Assembly: GCA_947462335.1 (NCBI GenBank)
Contig: OX381710.1
Location: 2,232,001-2,296,000 of the forward strand
DNA from: Harmothoe impar
Taxonomy: Eukaryota > Annelida > Polychaeta > Phyllodocida > Polynoidae
DNA length: 64,000 bases
Direction of reading: 5' to 3'
Shown here: piece after piece, positions 18,621-28,154 of the stretch
Layout of the letters: each line of letters begins with the position of its first letter
How positions within the stretch are numbered: the stretch's first letter is position 1
Program-made: the position numbers and the translations under genes
Notes under the pieces: model-generated
Told to the model about the DNA's origin: nothing
Database searches by the model: none
Seen by the model: only the letters and a program-made list of their open reading frames with translations

Positions 18621-19581
18621 CCTCAGGGTAGAACACACCCTTGATCTCCTCACCGCTGTCGTCTTCTAGCTCAAACCCTCTGCTTTCCAACGTTTTAGCA
18701 ATGTTCATCACTTCCTCGCGCCAGTTTCCCTCGTACCCTTTGTCAAAGGCGCCTTTAGTTCTCAACATCCGCACTCTGTCACCCGGAGCGATGACGTCGG
18801 CGGTCTTTTTTTTTTTCCTTTTCCATATTTCATCGATTTGTTTCTTAGTGGGGACATCGTGTCTGTAGAAAACCCTTTCGCTATTTTCCGAGCTGACGTC
18901 AGCGGGCGCCATTTTCAACGTTTTGTGGTGAGTGCGACTGTAAGAAGACACTACATCGTCCAGTACGTCTAGGTAGCAATACGTGCGCCTGTGTGTGAAA
19001 TAGCGCCACCACTTCTCCTTCAGACTTCGGTTCAAGCGCTCCACTAGACTAGCTTTGATCTCGTCGTTCTCGCCGGTGAAAAACTCTATGCCCTCGCTGC
19101 TCAGGTGATCTTGGAAGATCTTGTTGAGAAACTCTTTCCCTTTGTCTGTCTGAACGGAGCGCGGTTGTCTCTCCGCAGACATGGTTTGGAACGCCTTGGT
19201 GACAGCCGCGCCGCTTTTGGATTTTGTGGGAGCGGCCCACACATACCTGGAGAAAATGTCGATTGCCGTCACCACGTATCGGAAGCCACCGTTGTGAGAC
19301 GCCAAAGCTTGCCTGTCCATCAGATCTAACTGCCACTGCTGATCGATTGCGCCGGTTATAGTCTTCCTTGCGTATTTTCTCCGAATGGGTTTATGTTTAG
19401 TGTAGGCGTCCAGCGACACCAAGGCATCTTGGATGACAGCCGGGTCTCTGTCGCGAAAATGATGTTTCTGGAGTTTGGTGACACTAGTGAAACTGGAGGG
19501 TGCTTTGACGTCAGTATATTTAGCTATAATGCGCCTCTTTTCTTTTTCCTTCTTGGTCAGTTTCTTCACTGACTTACCCAT
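18529..19581 (-). CDS. Polinton-type rve integrase (INT)
   Basis: 350 aa from the first ATG (MGKSVKKLTKKEK); the frame stays open upstream to 19644 but without another ATG. DDE catalytic triad: WQLDLMD (first Asp), QTDKGKEF (second Asp), ASLVERLNRS (Glu), with Polinton-like spacing. The C-terminal domain has PGDRVRML and GYEGNWREEV, an SH3/chromo-like DNA-binding fold. The last residues derive from the 97-bp tandem duplication. No frameshift breaks the catalytic core. It catalyses element insertion, consistent with the 6-bp target duplication. Confidence 0.85.
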   Translation of the reverse strand: MGKSVKKLTKKEKEKRRIIAKYTDVKAPSSFTSVTKLQKHHFRDRDPAVIQDALVSLDAYTKHKPIRRKYARKTITGAIDQQWQLDLMDRQALASHNGGFRYVVTAIDIFSRYVWAAPTKSKSGAAVTKAFQTMSAERQPRSVQTDKGKEFLNKIFQDHLSSEGIEFFTGENDEIKASLVERLNRSLKEKWWRYFTHRRTYCYLDVLDDVVSSYSRTHHKTLKMAPADVSSENSERVFYRHDVPTKKQIDEIWKRKKKKTADVIAPGDRVRMLRTKGAFDKGYEGNWREEVMNIAKTLESRGFELEDDSGEEIKGVFYPEEVQKVYKTRYTRKRGCTRARAPVVFHMTIS

Positions 19582-19760
19582 GGGGGTGGGGAAGCGTTGA
19601 GCTTCGCTTGGCGACTGCGCGGTTGTTTTTTTTTCTTTGGTCACCCGTCCTGATGGTGGAGGGGGGACTATACCGCTCCACGAAGTAGCACAACAGCTGC
19701 TGTTTCTTCTTCCGCATCGGAGCTCACTCGTTTCTCTCCTCTGTTGCTAGCTCTTATGTC

Positions 19761-20602
19761 CTAAGGTCTCTTGGGACTGCTCGCTTTATACAACGGGTTA
19801 CCGATCAAGGAGCCGGTGAGATCTTCCGCACGCAGCACCTGTTTGAACGGTCTCGACACCCTGTTCCTGAGTCTGCTGACGTCGTTCAGTAAGTCCACTA
19901 TGTTAATTCGACGGGCGGGATCTGTTCTTTTACCCATCATCTCGCGCACCGTACCATCCTCGTTCCACTTGACCGAGGTTTTGCAATCTCTTATACAGCT
20001 TGGTGGTGGGAATGCGTTTCTTCTGCGGAACTTATCGGAGCAAACCCTCTAGCATGGAGACATGGTGTTTACCAGTCTGATGAGGGTAGTGGCAAGGGGG
20101 AGTAGATTGTTGGGATGTTGTGTTTGTTGGGATTCGCGAGAAAAAATTGCAACCTATTCAACAACTTTCGGTATTTCAACATTTTCTCTCGAGATTCCAA
20201 AGTAGGATCGTTCAACACTAAGTCCAAGTCCCTGTAGATAAACTGTAGCACGTGGTGTAATGCTGCGTTGGGATGAAGGGATTGTTCTGCCTGTCTGTAG
20301 TAATAGGGCATATTGGAAGGTATGCTCGCTGCTGCCGCGGCGGGAGCGGCTGCAGCAGTGGTGGTGGTGTTAGAGAGGGTTTCAGAACGCTCATCAGGAA
20401 GAGGAGGAACACTTGGAGCAGTAGAAGTACTAGCAGCAGCACCAGTAGTAGTAGCAGTACTAGCAGTAACAGCAGTAGCAGGAGTTGTGAGGAGGCCATG
20501 ACGAAGCAGTGGTGGTGATGGTGACGCTTTCGCTTTCGAGAGCGTGTCAGGATCCACGAGCGCCAAGCGTTTGTAGTGTTGTTGCTGCTTTGAGTCCGTC
20601 AT
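19761..20602 (-). pseudogene. Small capsid-associated-type protein of the element, frameshifted
   Basis: The N-terminal part is a 177-aa frame (20602-20069): YKRLALVDPDTL, a long Ser/Thr/Ala low-complexity stretch, then a helical segment (RDLDLVLNDPTLESREKMLKY). After the stop, another frame (19949-19761) continues with NIVDLLNDVSRLRNR...DLTGSLIGNPLY. I associate these two pieces with one protein in intact short elements, so this copy appears broken by a frameshift near 20000-20070. Function unknown. Confidence 0.5.
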
Positions 20603-20636
20603 AGTGGTAGCGGTAGTGGTGGAGGAATGAGGTGTC

Positions 20637-20969
20637 TCATATACGGAGAATGCTTTTTATAAGCGGTAAGGCCATCCCTATAAGAGCCAGAATGAGGAAA
20701 CCTCCCTGTTGTACCAAGACTCTTCTCTTTCTTTTGATGGAAGTAGATTTTTTGCTAACCTCCCTCAGCACGTAAGCGGATTCTCGAAGACTGTCCAGTT
20801 GTTTGTCGCTGAGCGGAATGTTTCCTTCCAGTAAATTCTGACAGATATCGCTCAACGCCGTGATCAAATCGTCGCTTCCAGAGCCTATTAAATGCTCGCA
20901 ATCCTCTGGCAAGCACTTAGCTAAGTGCTTAAGAGTGCCATAGTGTCTTCCGAGTTGATGAAAAGCCAT
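20637..20969 (-). CDS. Conserved small membrane-type element protein
   Basis: 110 aa, ATG at 20969. Helical N-half (ITALSDICQNLLEGNIPLSD), then a basic stretch (SIKRKRRVLVQQGGF) and a hydrophobic C-terminal helix (LILALIGMALPLIKSIL). I recall the pattern of NIPL, KRKR, Q-GGF and a hydrophobic tail as a recurrent small protein of F54H12.2/integrase elements, possibly a pX/pVI-like virion component (inference). It abuts the next gene by 2 bp. Confidence 0.6.
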   Translation of the reverse strand: MAFHQLGRHYGTLKHLAKCLPEDCEHLIGSGSDDLITALSDICQNLLEGNIPLSDKQLDSLRESAYVLREVSKKSTSIKRKRRVLVQQGGFLILALIGMALPLIKSILRI

Positions 20970-20971
20970 TG

Positions 20972-21244
20972 CTACTGCTTTCTCTTTCTCTTTTTTTTGT
21001 CTAGTGGTACGAATACGAGCTGATCGTAAATAGATGTCAAAGAGGAGCGTATTCTCAGATCGTCCAGAAGGAGGTATGAGTAATAACGCTTGAGTTCGTG
21101 CGTAAATATACTAGAGAGAGCCGTCGCGTTGGAGGGAAACACCTGTCGAGACAGACTCGCTATTTGCCCCATGTCACGCAGGTTCTTGAAAACGATCATG
21201 TAGTGAGCGTTCAGACTCTGGAGGAGTCTGATACAATTATTCAT
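20972..21244 (-). CDS. Small helical element protein
   Basis: 90 aa from ATG at 21244. Predicted helical (NNCIRLLQSLNAHYMIVFKN, then SSIFTHELKRYYSYLLLDDL), ending in a lysine/arginine tail (DKKKRKRKQ). It lies 2 bp upstream of the 110-aa gene, as if in one transcript. I do not recognise the family. Confidence 0.5.
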   Translation of the reverse strand: MNNCIRLLQSLNAHYMIVFKNLRDMGQIASLSRQVFPSNATALSSIFTHELKRYYSYLLLDDLRIRSSLTSIYDQLVFVPLDKKKRKRKQ

Positions 21245-21302
21245 TTAAAAAAAAGAGGAGGAGCAGGAGGAGCAGGGGGGGCAGAGGAGGAGGGGGCGCA
21301 GA

Positions 21303-21815
21303 TCAATCTTTTATTTTTTTGATCATTAAGGCAAAGCTTGTTGCTTTGCCGCTTTTTTTTTCCTTTTTTTCTGACGCGATCACATCTAAGAAGCAATAAG
21401 CGGTGCGAATGCTGTGGTGACAATAGCAAATTGGAGCGTATGCTTTAAACAGATGCGTTCCTTTCCTCTTCAATTCGGTTACATTGTAATACGCAGGATA
21501 ACAAGTGACGACGTCGAAACGTTTCGAGATCGTGTTCACATCGACCACCACACGCACCCACCGAGTGGGAGCCGCGATCACCCCCAAATAACTGATGTGG
21601 TAGTCGAATCGTTTCATAGCACTTATTCTCACAGTACTATAGTAGGGGGAGGAGGAGTGTGCTTTGTTTTGATGAAACACCCAACGAGTGGGTTTGCTGA
21701 GGATGGCTATCAAACATTGCTGGACTAGAGACTGTTTTTTGAAGACAGCTCTCGGCCATTTCTCTATGTTTTCCTTTTCTGCTCTTGTCACGCCTCCCGC
21801 GCGCTTGCTTTTCAT
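21303..21815 (-). CDS. Hypothetical element protein, 170 aa
   Basis: From ATG at 21815 (MKSKRAGGVT). The frame is open further upstream to 22274, but that part is low-complexity (Thr and Phe runs) and contains the TATA box, so it is leader. The core has beta-rich aromatic segments (RFDYHISYLGVIAAPTRWVR, FDVVTCYPAYYNVTEL). The TATA lies at about 22155 (minus). Two very short upstream ATG frames precede the start. Family unknown. Confidence 0.5.
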   Translation of the reverse strand: MKSKRAGGVTRAEKENIEKWPRAVFKKQSLVQQCLIAILSKPTRWVFHQNKAHSSSPYYSTVRISAMKRFDYHISYLGVIAAPTRWVRVVVDVNTISKRFDVVTCYPAYYNVTELKRKGTHLFKAYAPICYCHHSIRTAYCFLDVIASEKKEKKSGKATSFALMIKKIKD

Positions 21816-22149
21816 GAGAATCTCATACGCTTCAAGACAAGTGTGATTCTGAAGTATGTGACGTTCACTTCTTTCAGATAAAAAAATAGCTAGGGAGACG
21901 AGGGATGGAGAAAGAGGAGGAGTGCCATATTTTTTCTCTCCAAAAAAAAAAAAGTGAAAAAAAGAATACAAAAGAAAAAATAAGAAAAAAAGAGTGGACT
22001 CAGTTCGGATTTCCTCCTTGAGTGTAAGTGACGGCGGTGGCGACAGCGACGACGGTGTGGTGGTAGCGGCGACGGTCCTGGTGGTGGTGGTGTGGGTGGT
22101 GGTGGTTGTGGTAGTGGTGAAAGTGTGTGTGGAAAGAAAGTAAATGTTG

Positions 22150-22770
22150 GCCTTTTTATATGAGTAATGAGAGCGATATCTAATCCCGTTTTCACCTGGT
22201 GTATGATGATGAAAGACAAACAGAACCCCAATCCCACTTTCACCTGGATCCCTCCACCTCAGATCGATCGACATGAGAGGAGTGTCCTAACTGTGATAAT
22301 TGGTGTAGTGCACATCAGCTGTATAAAAGATTATGGGATCATGGGTGTGAGTGTGTATACAATAAACTACAGGGGGTGATGAGTGTAACTAACCCCTCTC
22401 CCCTCCCCCGATCGCGAGACGTGTGCGTGTGTGTGTGGTAAGATCCCAGTTTCACCTGGATCCCTCCACCTCTGATCCATCAACATGAGAGGGGTGGTTC
22501 AAACAGAGCCCCGACTGTGATAATTGGTGTAATTGGTTTAATGCGCATCAGCTGTATAAAGGATTATGGGATCATGGGGAGTGAGTGTGTATACAAAAAA
22601 CTACAGGGGAGGAGTGTTGAACAAGAGGTGTGCGTGTGGTAAGCGACTTGAGACTAAACAAAATCTAAAAATAACCAAGTTAATCTCCTCCTCCTACTGT
22701 GAGAATGACATGGCAGCTGAAAATCGGATTAAGAGGATTTATCTCGCGGAGTAGGGTTATATAAGGGAGA
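22150..22770. promoter_or_regulatory. Duplicated TATA promoter block between divergent element genes
   Basis: Tandem units with TTTCACCTGGATCCCTCCAC (about 22239 and 22451) and TATAAA-GATTATGGGATCATG (about 22322 and 22554). A plus TATA (TTATATAAGG, about 22748) precedes the Ala-rich gene; a minus TATA (about 22155) serves the 170-aa gene. Confidence 0.6.
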
Positions 22771-22880
22771 GTGAAACCAAGGCTCACTCACACGCCTCCA
22801 CCAGCTTCATCATCGACCGCACCGACCCCTGTACTACTACTACTACTACTACAGACTATCAACTCGCAGGTAACGGTGAC

Positions 22881-23417
22881 ATGGGGTTTTATGATTTGGC
22901 GTGCGTATGTCAAACTACAGCTGTTGCTGCTGCTGCTACTGCTAGTGCTGCGGGTCGTGCAACTTCTGCATTTGCTACACGAGTTAGTGATGGAGATGAT
23001 ATTGTTGTTGCCGCCGCCGCTGTGACTTCTGCTGCTGCTGCTGACGCTGCTACTACTGCCGCTGTTGCCGATGCTGCCACTGTTGAGGCTGTTGCTGCTG
23101 CCGGTGCTGCCGCTGATGTTGCTGTTAGGGTGCGCTCTGTTGCTGTTGCTACTACTGCTGCTGCTGTTGTTGCTGCTGCTCATGCTTCTGCGGCCGCTGC
23201 TGGCACTGGTGATGCTGCTGCTGCTGCTGCTGGTGCTGCTGTTGGTGTTGGTGCTGATATTACTACTGCTACTGGTGCTGTTGGTGCTGCTGGTGTTGAC
23301 AAAGAACCGTCATTTGTCACACTAAAGCCTCTGGTTGAATGCGATGACTGGAGAATTGGCGCTGACTCCTCCTGTTGCTGCTGCTGCTGCCGCTGCTGTT
23401 GTTGTTCCTGCTGCTGA
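22881..23417 (+). CDS. Alanine-rich low-complexity protein
   Basis: 178 aa from the first ATG after the TATA box. It is nearly all Ala/Val/Thr, encoded by GCT-rich triplet runs, with a short unique start (MGFYDLACVCQTT), a unique patch (KEPSFVTLKPLVECDDWRIG) and a Cys-rich C-terminus (CCCCCCRCCCCSCC). Plus-strand AATAAA lies at about 23444, inside the terminal repeat. Triplet-repeat expansion has probably overrun an ancestral gene. The alternative poly-Leu frame is a shadow. Confidence 0.4.
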   Translation: MGFYDLACVCQTTAVAAAATASAAGRATSAFATRVSDGDDIVVAAAAVTSAAAADAATTAAVADAATVEAVAAAGAAADVAVRVRSVAVATTAAAVVAAAHASAAAAGTGDAAAAAAGAAVGVGADITTATGAVGAAGVDKEPSFVTLKPLVECDDWRIGADSSCCCCCCRCCCCSCC

Positions 23418-23439
23418 ATTAGTTTTTTGTGTGAAAAAA

Positions 23440-23999
23440 ATGAGAATAAAAGAAAATGAAAATGCCTTTTTGTTGTGTTCTTTATTTTTCATGCATCATA
23501 TGTTATTTAAAACTAATCATTTCATCGTCATTATGTTTACAAAACAAAAAATAGAGTCACGTGTTTTCACTAATCCTCTAATTAGGTCACGTTTGTTTAC
23601 AGACAAACACGTCACGTGACATGTCACGTGGCACGTGGTGTTGTTTACAACCAAAAGAGTCACGTGGTCGCTAATTAGGTCACGTTACCATGGTAACCAG
23701 AATGCTGGCCTCTGATTGGTTGACAGTATCTAAGTAGGTCAGTAGGTCACCAGTCATGTGGTCGCTAATTAGGTCACGTTACAATGGTTACAAGAATGCC
23801 AGCCTCTGGTTGCCTGAGAGTCCCTAAGAAGGTCAGTAGGTCACCTAGAATGCTGGCCTCTGATTGGCTGAGAGCCTAACTAGGTCACATTACCATGGCA
23901 ACGGTCACTTCCGGTCAAATGGAGGCCTCTGATTGGCTGCAAGTCCAATTAGTAATAAACAGTACTTAAGCATAGTCCCATTCCGATACAAACAATACT
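23440..23999. repeat. Polinton right terminal inverted repeat
   Basis: About 560 bp, intact counterpart of the split left repeat. X-box words at 23684-23697 and (variant) 23889-23902, CCAAT-type ATTGG at about 23714, 23854 and 23934, ETS-type CACTTCCGGTC at about 23907, E-boxes and TGTTTAC words. Ends CAATACT. Confidence 0.85.
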
Positions 24000-24005
24000 A
24001 TACAG
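24000..24005. other. Target-site duplication, right
   Basis: ATACAG directly after the element's CT end; matches 11604-11609. Confidence 0.85.
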
Positions 24006-24065
24006 CTTTACTATGGCAGAGGTGAAAATTTGATTTAATGTCTCATTGAAAAAAAAATCATCTAC

Positions 24066-24298
24066 CTGTCTCCACTTCACAGATGAAGCTGCGTCGTGTA
24101 GAACAAACTCCATCATAAAGGAGGTCTAGACTCCCCGGTAGCCAGGCACACTGATCACTACCCTTATCAGGTTGACTAGGGTACCACAGACCATTGTCTG
24201 TAAGAGCCGTCCCGTCACGCCACTGGTACGCTGTGTTTGATGTGCCAGTGTCCCTCAGGCCAACCCAGATGTTAGCATTTTGCAGCAACCACTCAGAC
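24066..24298 (-). CDS. C-type lectin exon, module 2 C-half
   Basis: 233-bp exon with acceptor TTCCTGTAG before 24298 and donor GTAGAT after 24066. Encodes SEWLLQNANIWVGLRDTGT...YQWRDGTAL...WYPSQPDKGSDQCAWLPG...YDGVCSTRRSFICEVETG. WVGL and the final Cys pair are CTLD hallmarks, and QPD is the galactose-type sugar/calcium motif. It begins in phase 2 and ends in phase 1. If the final intron is retained, translation stops two codons on (GR then TGA), so this could also be the last exon. The Polinton begins only 67 bp further along. Confidence 0.8.
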
Positions 24299-26308
24299 CT
24301 ACAGGAACATTAATTGCAATATGTGTTTAGGCAGTAAAATATTTATGTGTAAATTCCTCAACCAGACCAAGGCCATTTACCATGATACCTAATGGAGCAT
24401 AACGGGAGGTGAGTGGCCTTCTGAAAAAGGAATTACATAATTCTCTGTACCCATCGGTTTTCTCAGAATGATTTCACATATATGTGTATATAGGGGGGAT
24501 GCCCCCGCCCTAAGTGAGGTAAAATCAAAGAAGGAAGTCCCGTGCCTCTGACCTCCAGCTTGGACCTTTGATGTGAGGCGTGAGTGAGATGGACGGGATA
24601 GCGTCCCCCCCCCACCTTGCCTGGGCCACGGCCCAGGCCTACATTTGTCATTGTCAGAGGTTGTCAATGTCTGAAGGATAAAGCTGTGATAATCGACTGC
24701 GCATTGCGTGTGTGTATTGGTACATATCAGAGGATTGTTTTGACATGTTTTTAATTTTTTTCATAGCAATTCTGAAAATATCCCTTGGAAGATGAGATCC
24801 AGAAGAATATAACAGGTGTCACAGAGGTCAGCTCCTCCATACCCTAGTTGCCTGAGGCGGCCAAGGTGCCGCAGCACCATCATGTGACCATGCAGTTAGT
24901 GCTACTAGAACCGGCAGGAAAGGGCCGGCAGAGGGTACAGAAAAGTGTTATGTTCTGGGGGATTCTACTCACTAAACCTGAGACATTTACACCCTCAAAA
25001 TGGAGGATGAGCAGTAATGTTAATTGTAAAGTGTAATGCTGTTAGCGTTCACTTTGTCAAATGCATGTGCATCCTGTGGCTACCAGATGTTTATTATACC
25101 CCCCATACGATACTGTAGTGGTGAGTGAATGGGAGGTTTGTATTCCACATATGGGGAGCATATGGGGGGTTGTATTCAACGGTAGGGGTGTATTTGGGCG
25201 TGGGGAGTTGAATCCGGGGCTCTGGGGTTGAATCCGGCGCTCTACATGGATACCCACAATTTTGACCATGTCGCCATGTCGAGTTTTAGCAGGAGGGCAG
25301 TGGCATTGTGTCGATTTTAGGTACTAGTATATAAGAACTTAGAGAAAACCGGGTCGATTTTTATCCCCAATTTTCCTGTGTCTGTGGAATTTTAAAATGG
25401 CCTAAAAGGGCCGTGTCGCCCGTGTCGATTTTTACCCATGTAGAGGCACCTGCAGGCTGCCATCAAGGCGACCTGGCAACCTGGTACTAGGAAGGTCATT
25501 GACATCCCATTTATTTCGATTTCGATTATCACTATTTTGGTCTAGATTTTTCGATTATATCGATTTATATTGATAGAACAAACATAGTTCATATATGCTT
25601 GAAAAGGGGATTTTTCATCTGTTGATTTCCTTCCTCATACTTGGGTGTATAGACACTAGCATTTTGAGCACGATCCGAAGCCCTTTTCCCTCAATATTAT
25701 GAGTCTACAATGGTCACTTTTTTTCAATTTGAATAAAAAGCAAGTTCTAAATGGATTATATATACATTTTTTGCAGTTTTAGGAAGGTAAACTAATGGGT
25801 TATTTGTTACAAAACTGCTGTATTGATATAATGCTTTGGTCGATGCGATAGTTGGAATTCTAGAAAAGTCGGTGTAGGCCTATCGATTCTGGGGGTATCG
25901 ATGACATCCCTACCTGGTACAATAATTTGAGTGACTTGGCGACGTTTGGAAAAATATGACTGTAGCAAAAATGGTCTAAAAAAGCGACTTTGTGACTTGG
26001 GGTCCTAAATTTCGGCGACTTTCCGACCTGACGGGGGGACCCCTCTGCACCCCTCGACCTGGTGCAATAATTTACGCGACCTGGCGACTTTTGGACAAAT
26101 TTGGTTGTAGTAAAAATGGTCTAAATTAAGCCTCCCTGGAAAAAATGGAGCCCCCCCCCCCTCAAACTACTGCCGACTCTGACAGCAAACTACAGCCGAC
26201 TCTGACAGCAAACTTGTGCCGACTCTGACAGCAAGCTACTGTCGACTCTGTTTCATCCTATGATACATGAAACAGGGGAGGTATAATAAATAAAAAACAT
26301 AACTTGTA

Positions 26309-26405
26309 GGCATAACTACCTGCAGATTCCACTCGTGGCATCTGCCGGATTCCACGCCTGCCCTTTATAAGGGCAAGCGTGGAATCTGCAGGTAGTTATG
26401 CCCAC
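26309..26405. repeat. Hairpin/MITE-like inverted repeat
   Basis: Arms GGCATAACTACCTGCAGATT and its complement enclose a core with a second inverted pair (CCACGC...GCGTGG). It would fold into a strong hairpin. Confidence 0.75.
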
Positions 26406-26444
26406 TGCGTTATGTTTTTGGTTAGTATTAGTATTACAGACAGA

Positions 26445-26483
26445 GTGAATACAAAATCTCTTTAAAAGAGATTTTGTATTCAC
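26445..26483. repeat. 39-nt perfect palindrome
   Basis: Two 19-nt arms (gtgaatacaaaatctcttt and its complement) around a single central A at 26464. Confidence 0.9.
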
Positions 26484-28006
26484 ATTGTCCGTGAAAAAAA
26501 AAGTGCAACATGTTGCGATCTCTTGTGGTCAATACAAGTTCTTTTCAACTCAAATCATTTATGCCTATGGGAAACATCATGGACTTGTACAATTCCAAGG
26601 AAATTTTGAACGCTGACTCTCCATACCCAAGCTGGCCCTAGTGCCCAATACTATGGTAGAAGTTCAATGAAGATTGAAGTGTGTGCAGTCCACCCTGACC
26701 ACGGGTTGCTAGGGGGTTCAACCCCAGTCCACCTAGTGTCAAACTGAGAAACTAAACACCTGTCCTAAATGGGCATGGAACGCTTAGAGGTAACCCTAAA
26801 AAAAGTGCTAAAATAACATTGGTAATGAGGTAATAAAGCAAAATGAAGCTTGCAAGTGACAGTTAACATCTCAAACTACAATTATATGTACACTTCAAAA
26901 TTTCGAGCTATATGCCTCCTGGTGTCCTTTAAGTTGTCACCACCCAAAATCAGTTTACTCAAAGAGTCGCATGGCCCCACGGCTGACCACTGGCCATAAG
27001 TGTGTTATACCCATACTGTGTCCCACCACTTACCAATGTAGAGAGAGTATGTTTCTAGTACTGAAAAGCCTTGTACAGAAATATGCCTGAAGAGTACCAC
27101 AACATTCAGAATGAACTTGTAAAGTGTGGCTCTTTTTGTACTAAAACCGACTGAACACCTTACTTTGGAATAAACATACTATCCATTACCTCTGCATATG
27201 ACTCAAGCTGAACCATGTTATTGTTGTTCTTTGTATAAAATAACAACATCCATATTAGCGCTGGGACCAGGTCTTGCACTTTTACAGCATATCGTATGGC
27301 AGGGGTGGAAGAAAATGACAAACAAACTGTTGGAAAGAATACAGAGTAGTCTAAAGGAGAGACCAGGAGAAGAGGAACTAGCACGTATGATTAATGCTAG
27401 ACCACATGAGCGTCAAACTGTTGGAAGAGTGTCACCACTCCTTGTATAAAGAGTGGTACTTGAGAGAATGTGGTAGTGCAAAACCAGGTCAAGGAGATGG
27501 ACAGTACTAAGACTGCAAGGGGAGTGAAAAACTCATTGTATGCACCGAGTGAGTCTGGCTTTGTTTTAAGCACAAGAGAGGAGACTGGAGATGGGATCAT
27601 GGTTCTTATCTACCAACTAGAACATAAGGTGAGTGAATCGAGGCATGTGCATGAGAAGAATTGTGCTGAGATCAAACCTGAGCTAAACGAACCGGAAACC
27701 AAAGGTCAGAGGGTGATTTGGGAACAGGAAATGCTCGGGATGGGTGATGGATTTGTTGGAAGAACTTAACCGAAAACTGCCCTAGAACATAAGGTGAGTG
27801 AATCCATTGCTTCTACAAGGGGATTATGAGTGATTGGGCAGTGTTGATGAGGGAATAAGCTAAATTAAAAACATATAAGTCTGTAACAGAATAATACATA
27901 CAATGCATGGAATTGAAGTTGGACTATATGCATGAGACAAGTGTGTGACTGGGTGCAGGTTACCTTGGTAAGAGTGATTGTCAGTCAAACACATCCTGAT
28001 GCTCAC

Positions 28007-28154
28007 CTGTCCTTTATGATATTTTGCATTTCAAAGTAGTCATTAAACTTGACTAGGTGCCCTCCTATATCATTGCATTGGTGTACTGCTCCATCCCATG
28101 CAATTGTATAACGGGAGTAGACGTAAGACAAGTTACTGAGTGGACAACCTGCAT
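28007..28154 (-). CDS. C-type lectin exon, module 2 N-half
   Basis: 148-bp exon with acceptor CTTGTTGCAG before 28154 and donor GTGAGC after 28007. Encodes AGCPLSNLSYVYSRYTIAWD, then GAVHQCNDIGGHLVKFNDYFEMQNIIKD. It holds the first CTLD cysteines and the A-x-x-x-C...GGxLxx helix region. It enters in phase 1 and leaves in phase 2, matching the C-half exon at 24066-24298. The paralogue is 33545-33686. Confidence 0.78.

Larger units (their letters stand above)
11610..23999 (-). mobile_element. Short Polinton-related element, complete ends, with nested insertion
   Basis: 12,390 bp, begins AG and ends CT, flanked by ATACAG, with inverted repeats of about 0.55 kb whose left copy is split by another transposon. 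About 7.0 kb remains without that insertion. Minus-strand genes: protease, truncated capsid-type stub, integrase and small structural-type genes. One Ala-rich gene lies on the plus strand. No protein-primed DNA polymerase, packaging ATPase or full capsid gene is present, so it is much shorter than full Polintons (15-20 kb). Gene content matches the short integrase/protease/F54H12.2-type elements known from aquatic invertebrates. An empty paralogous target lies near 29579-29586. Confidence 0.85.
24299..28006. other. Lectin intron, module 2, repeat-rich
   Basis: Non-coding. Holds a roughly 25-bp tandem repeat (gccgactctgacagcaaact, about 26168-26251), a MITE-like hairpin at 26309-26405, a 39-nt perfect palindrome (26445-26483) and AT-rich low-complexity sequence near 25510-25570. 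The stretch at about 26990-27990 is homologous to about 30090-30465 of module 1. No convincing gene. Confidence 0.6.

Noticed and set aside
21816..22274. N-terminal extension of the 170-aa element gene
   Set aside because: Low-complexity Thr/Phe sequence that includes the TATA box; more likely promoter and leader.
23065..23325. Poly-leucine reading frame
   Set aside because: Shadow of the GCT triplet repeat in another frame; the Ala-rich frame has the first ATG and unique ends.
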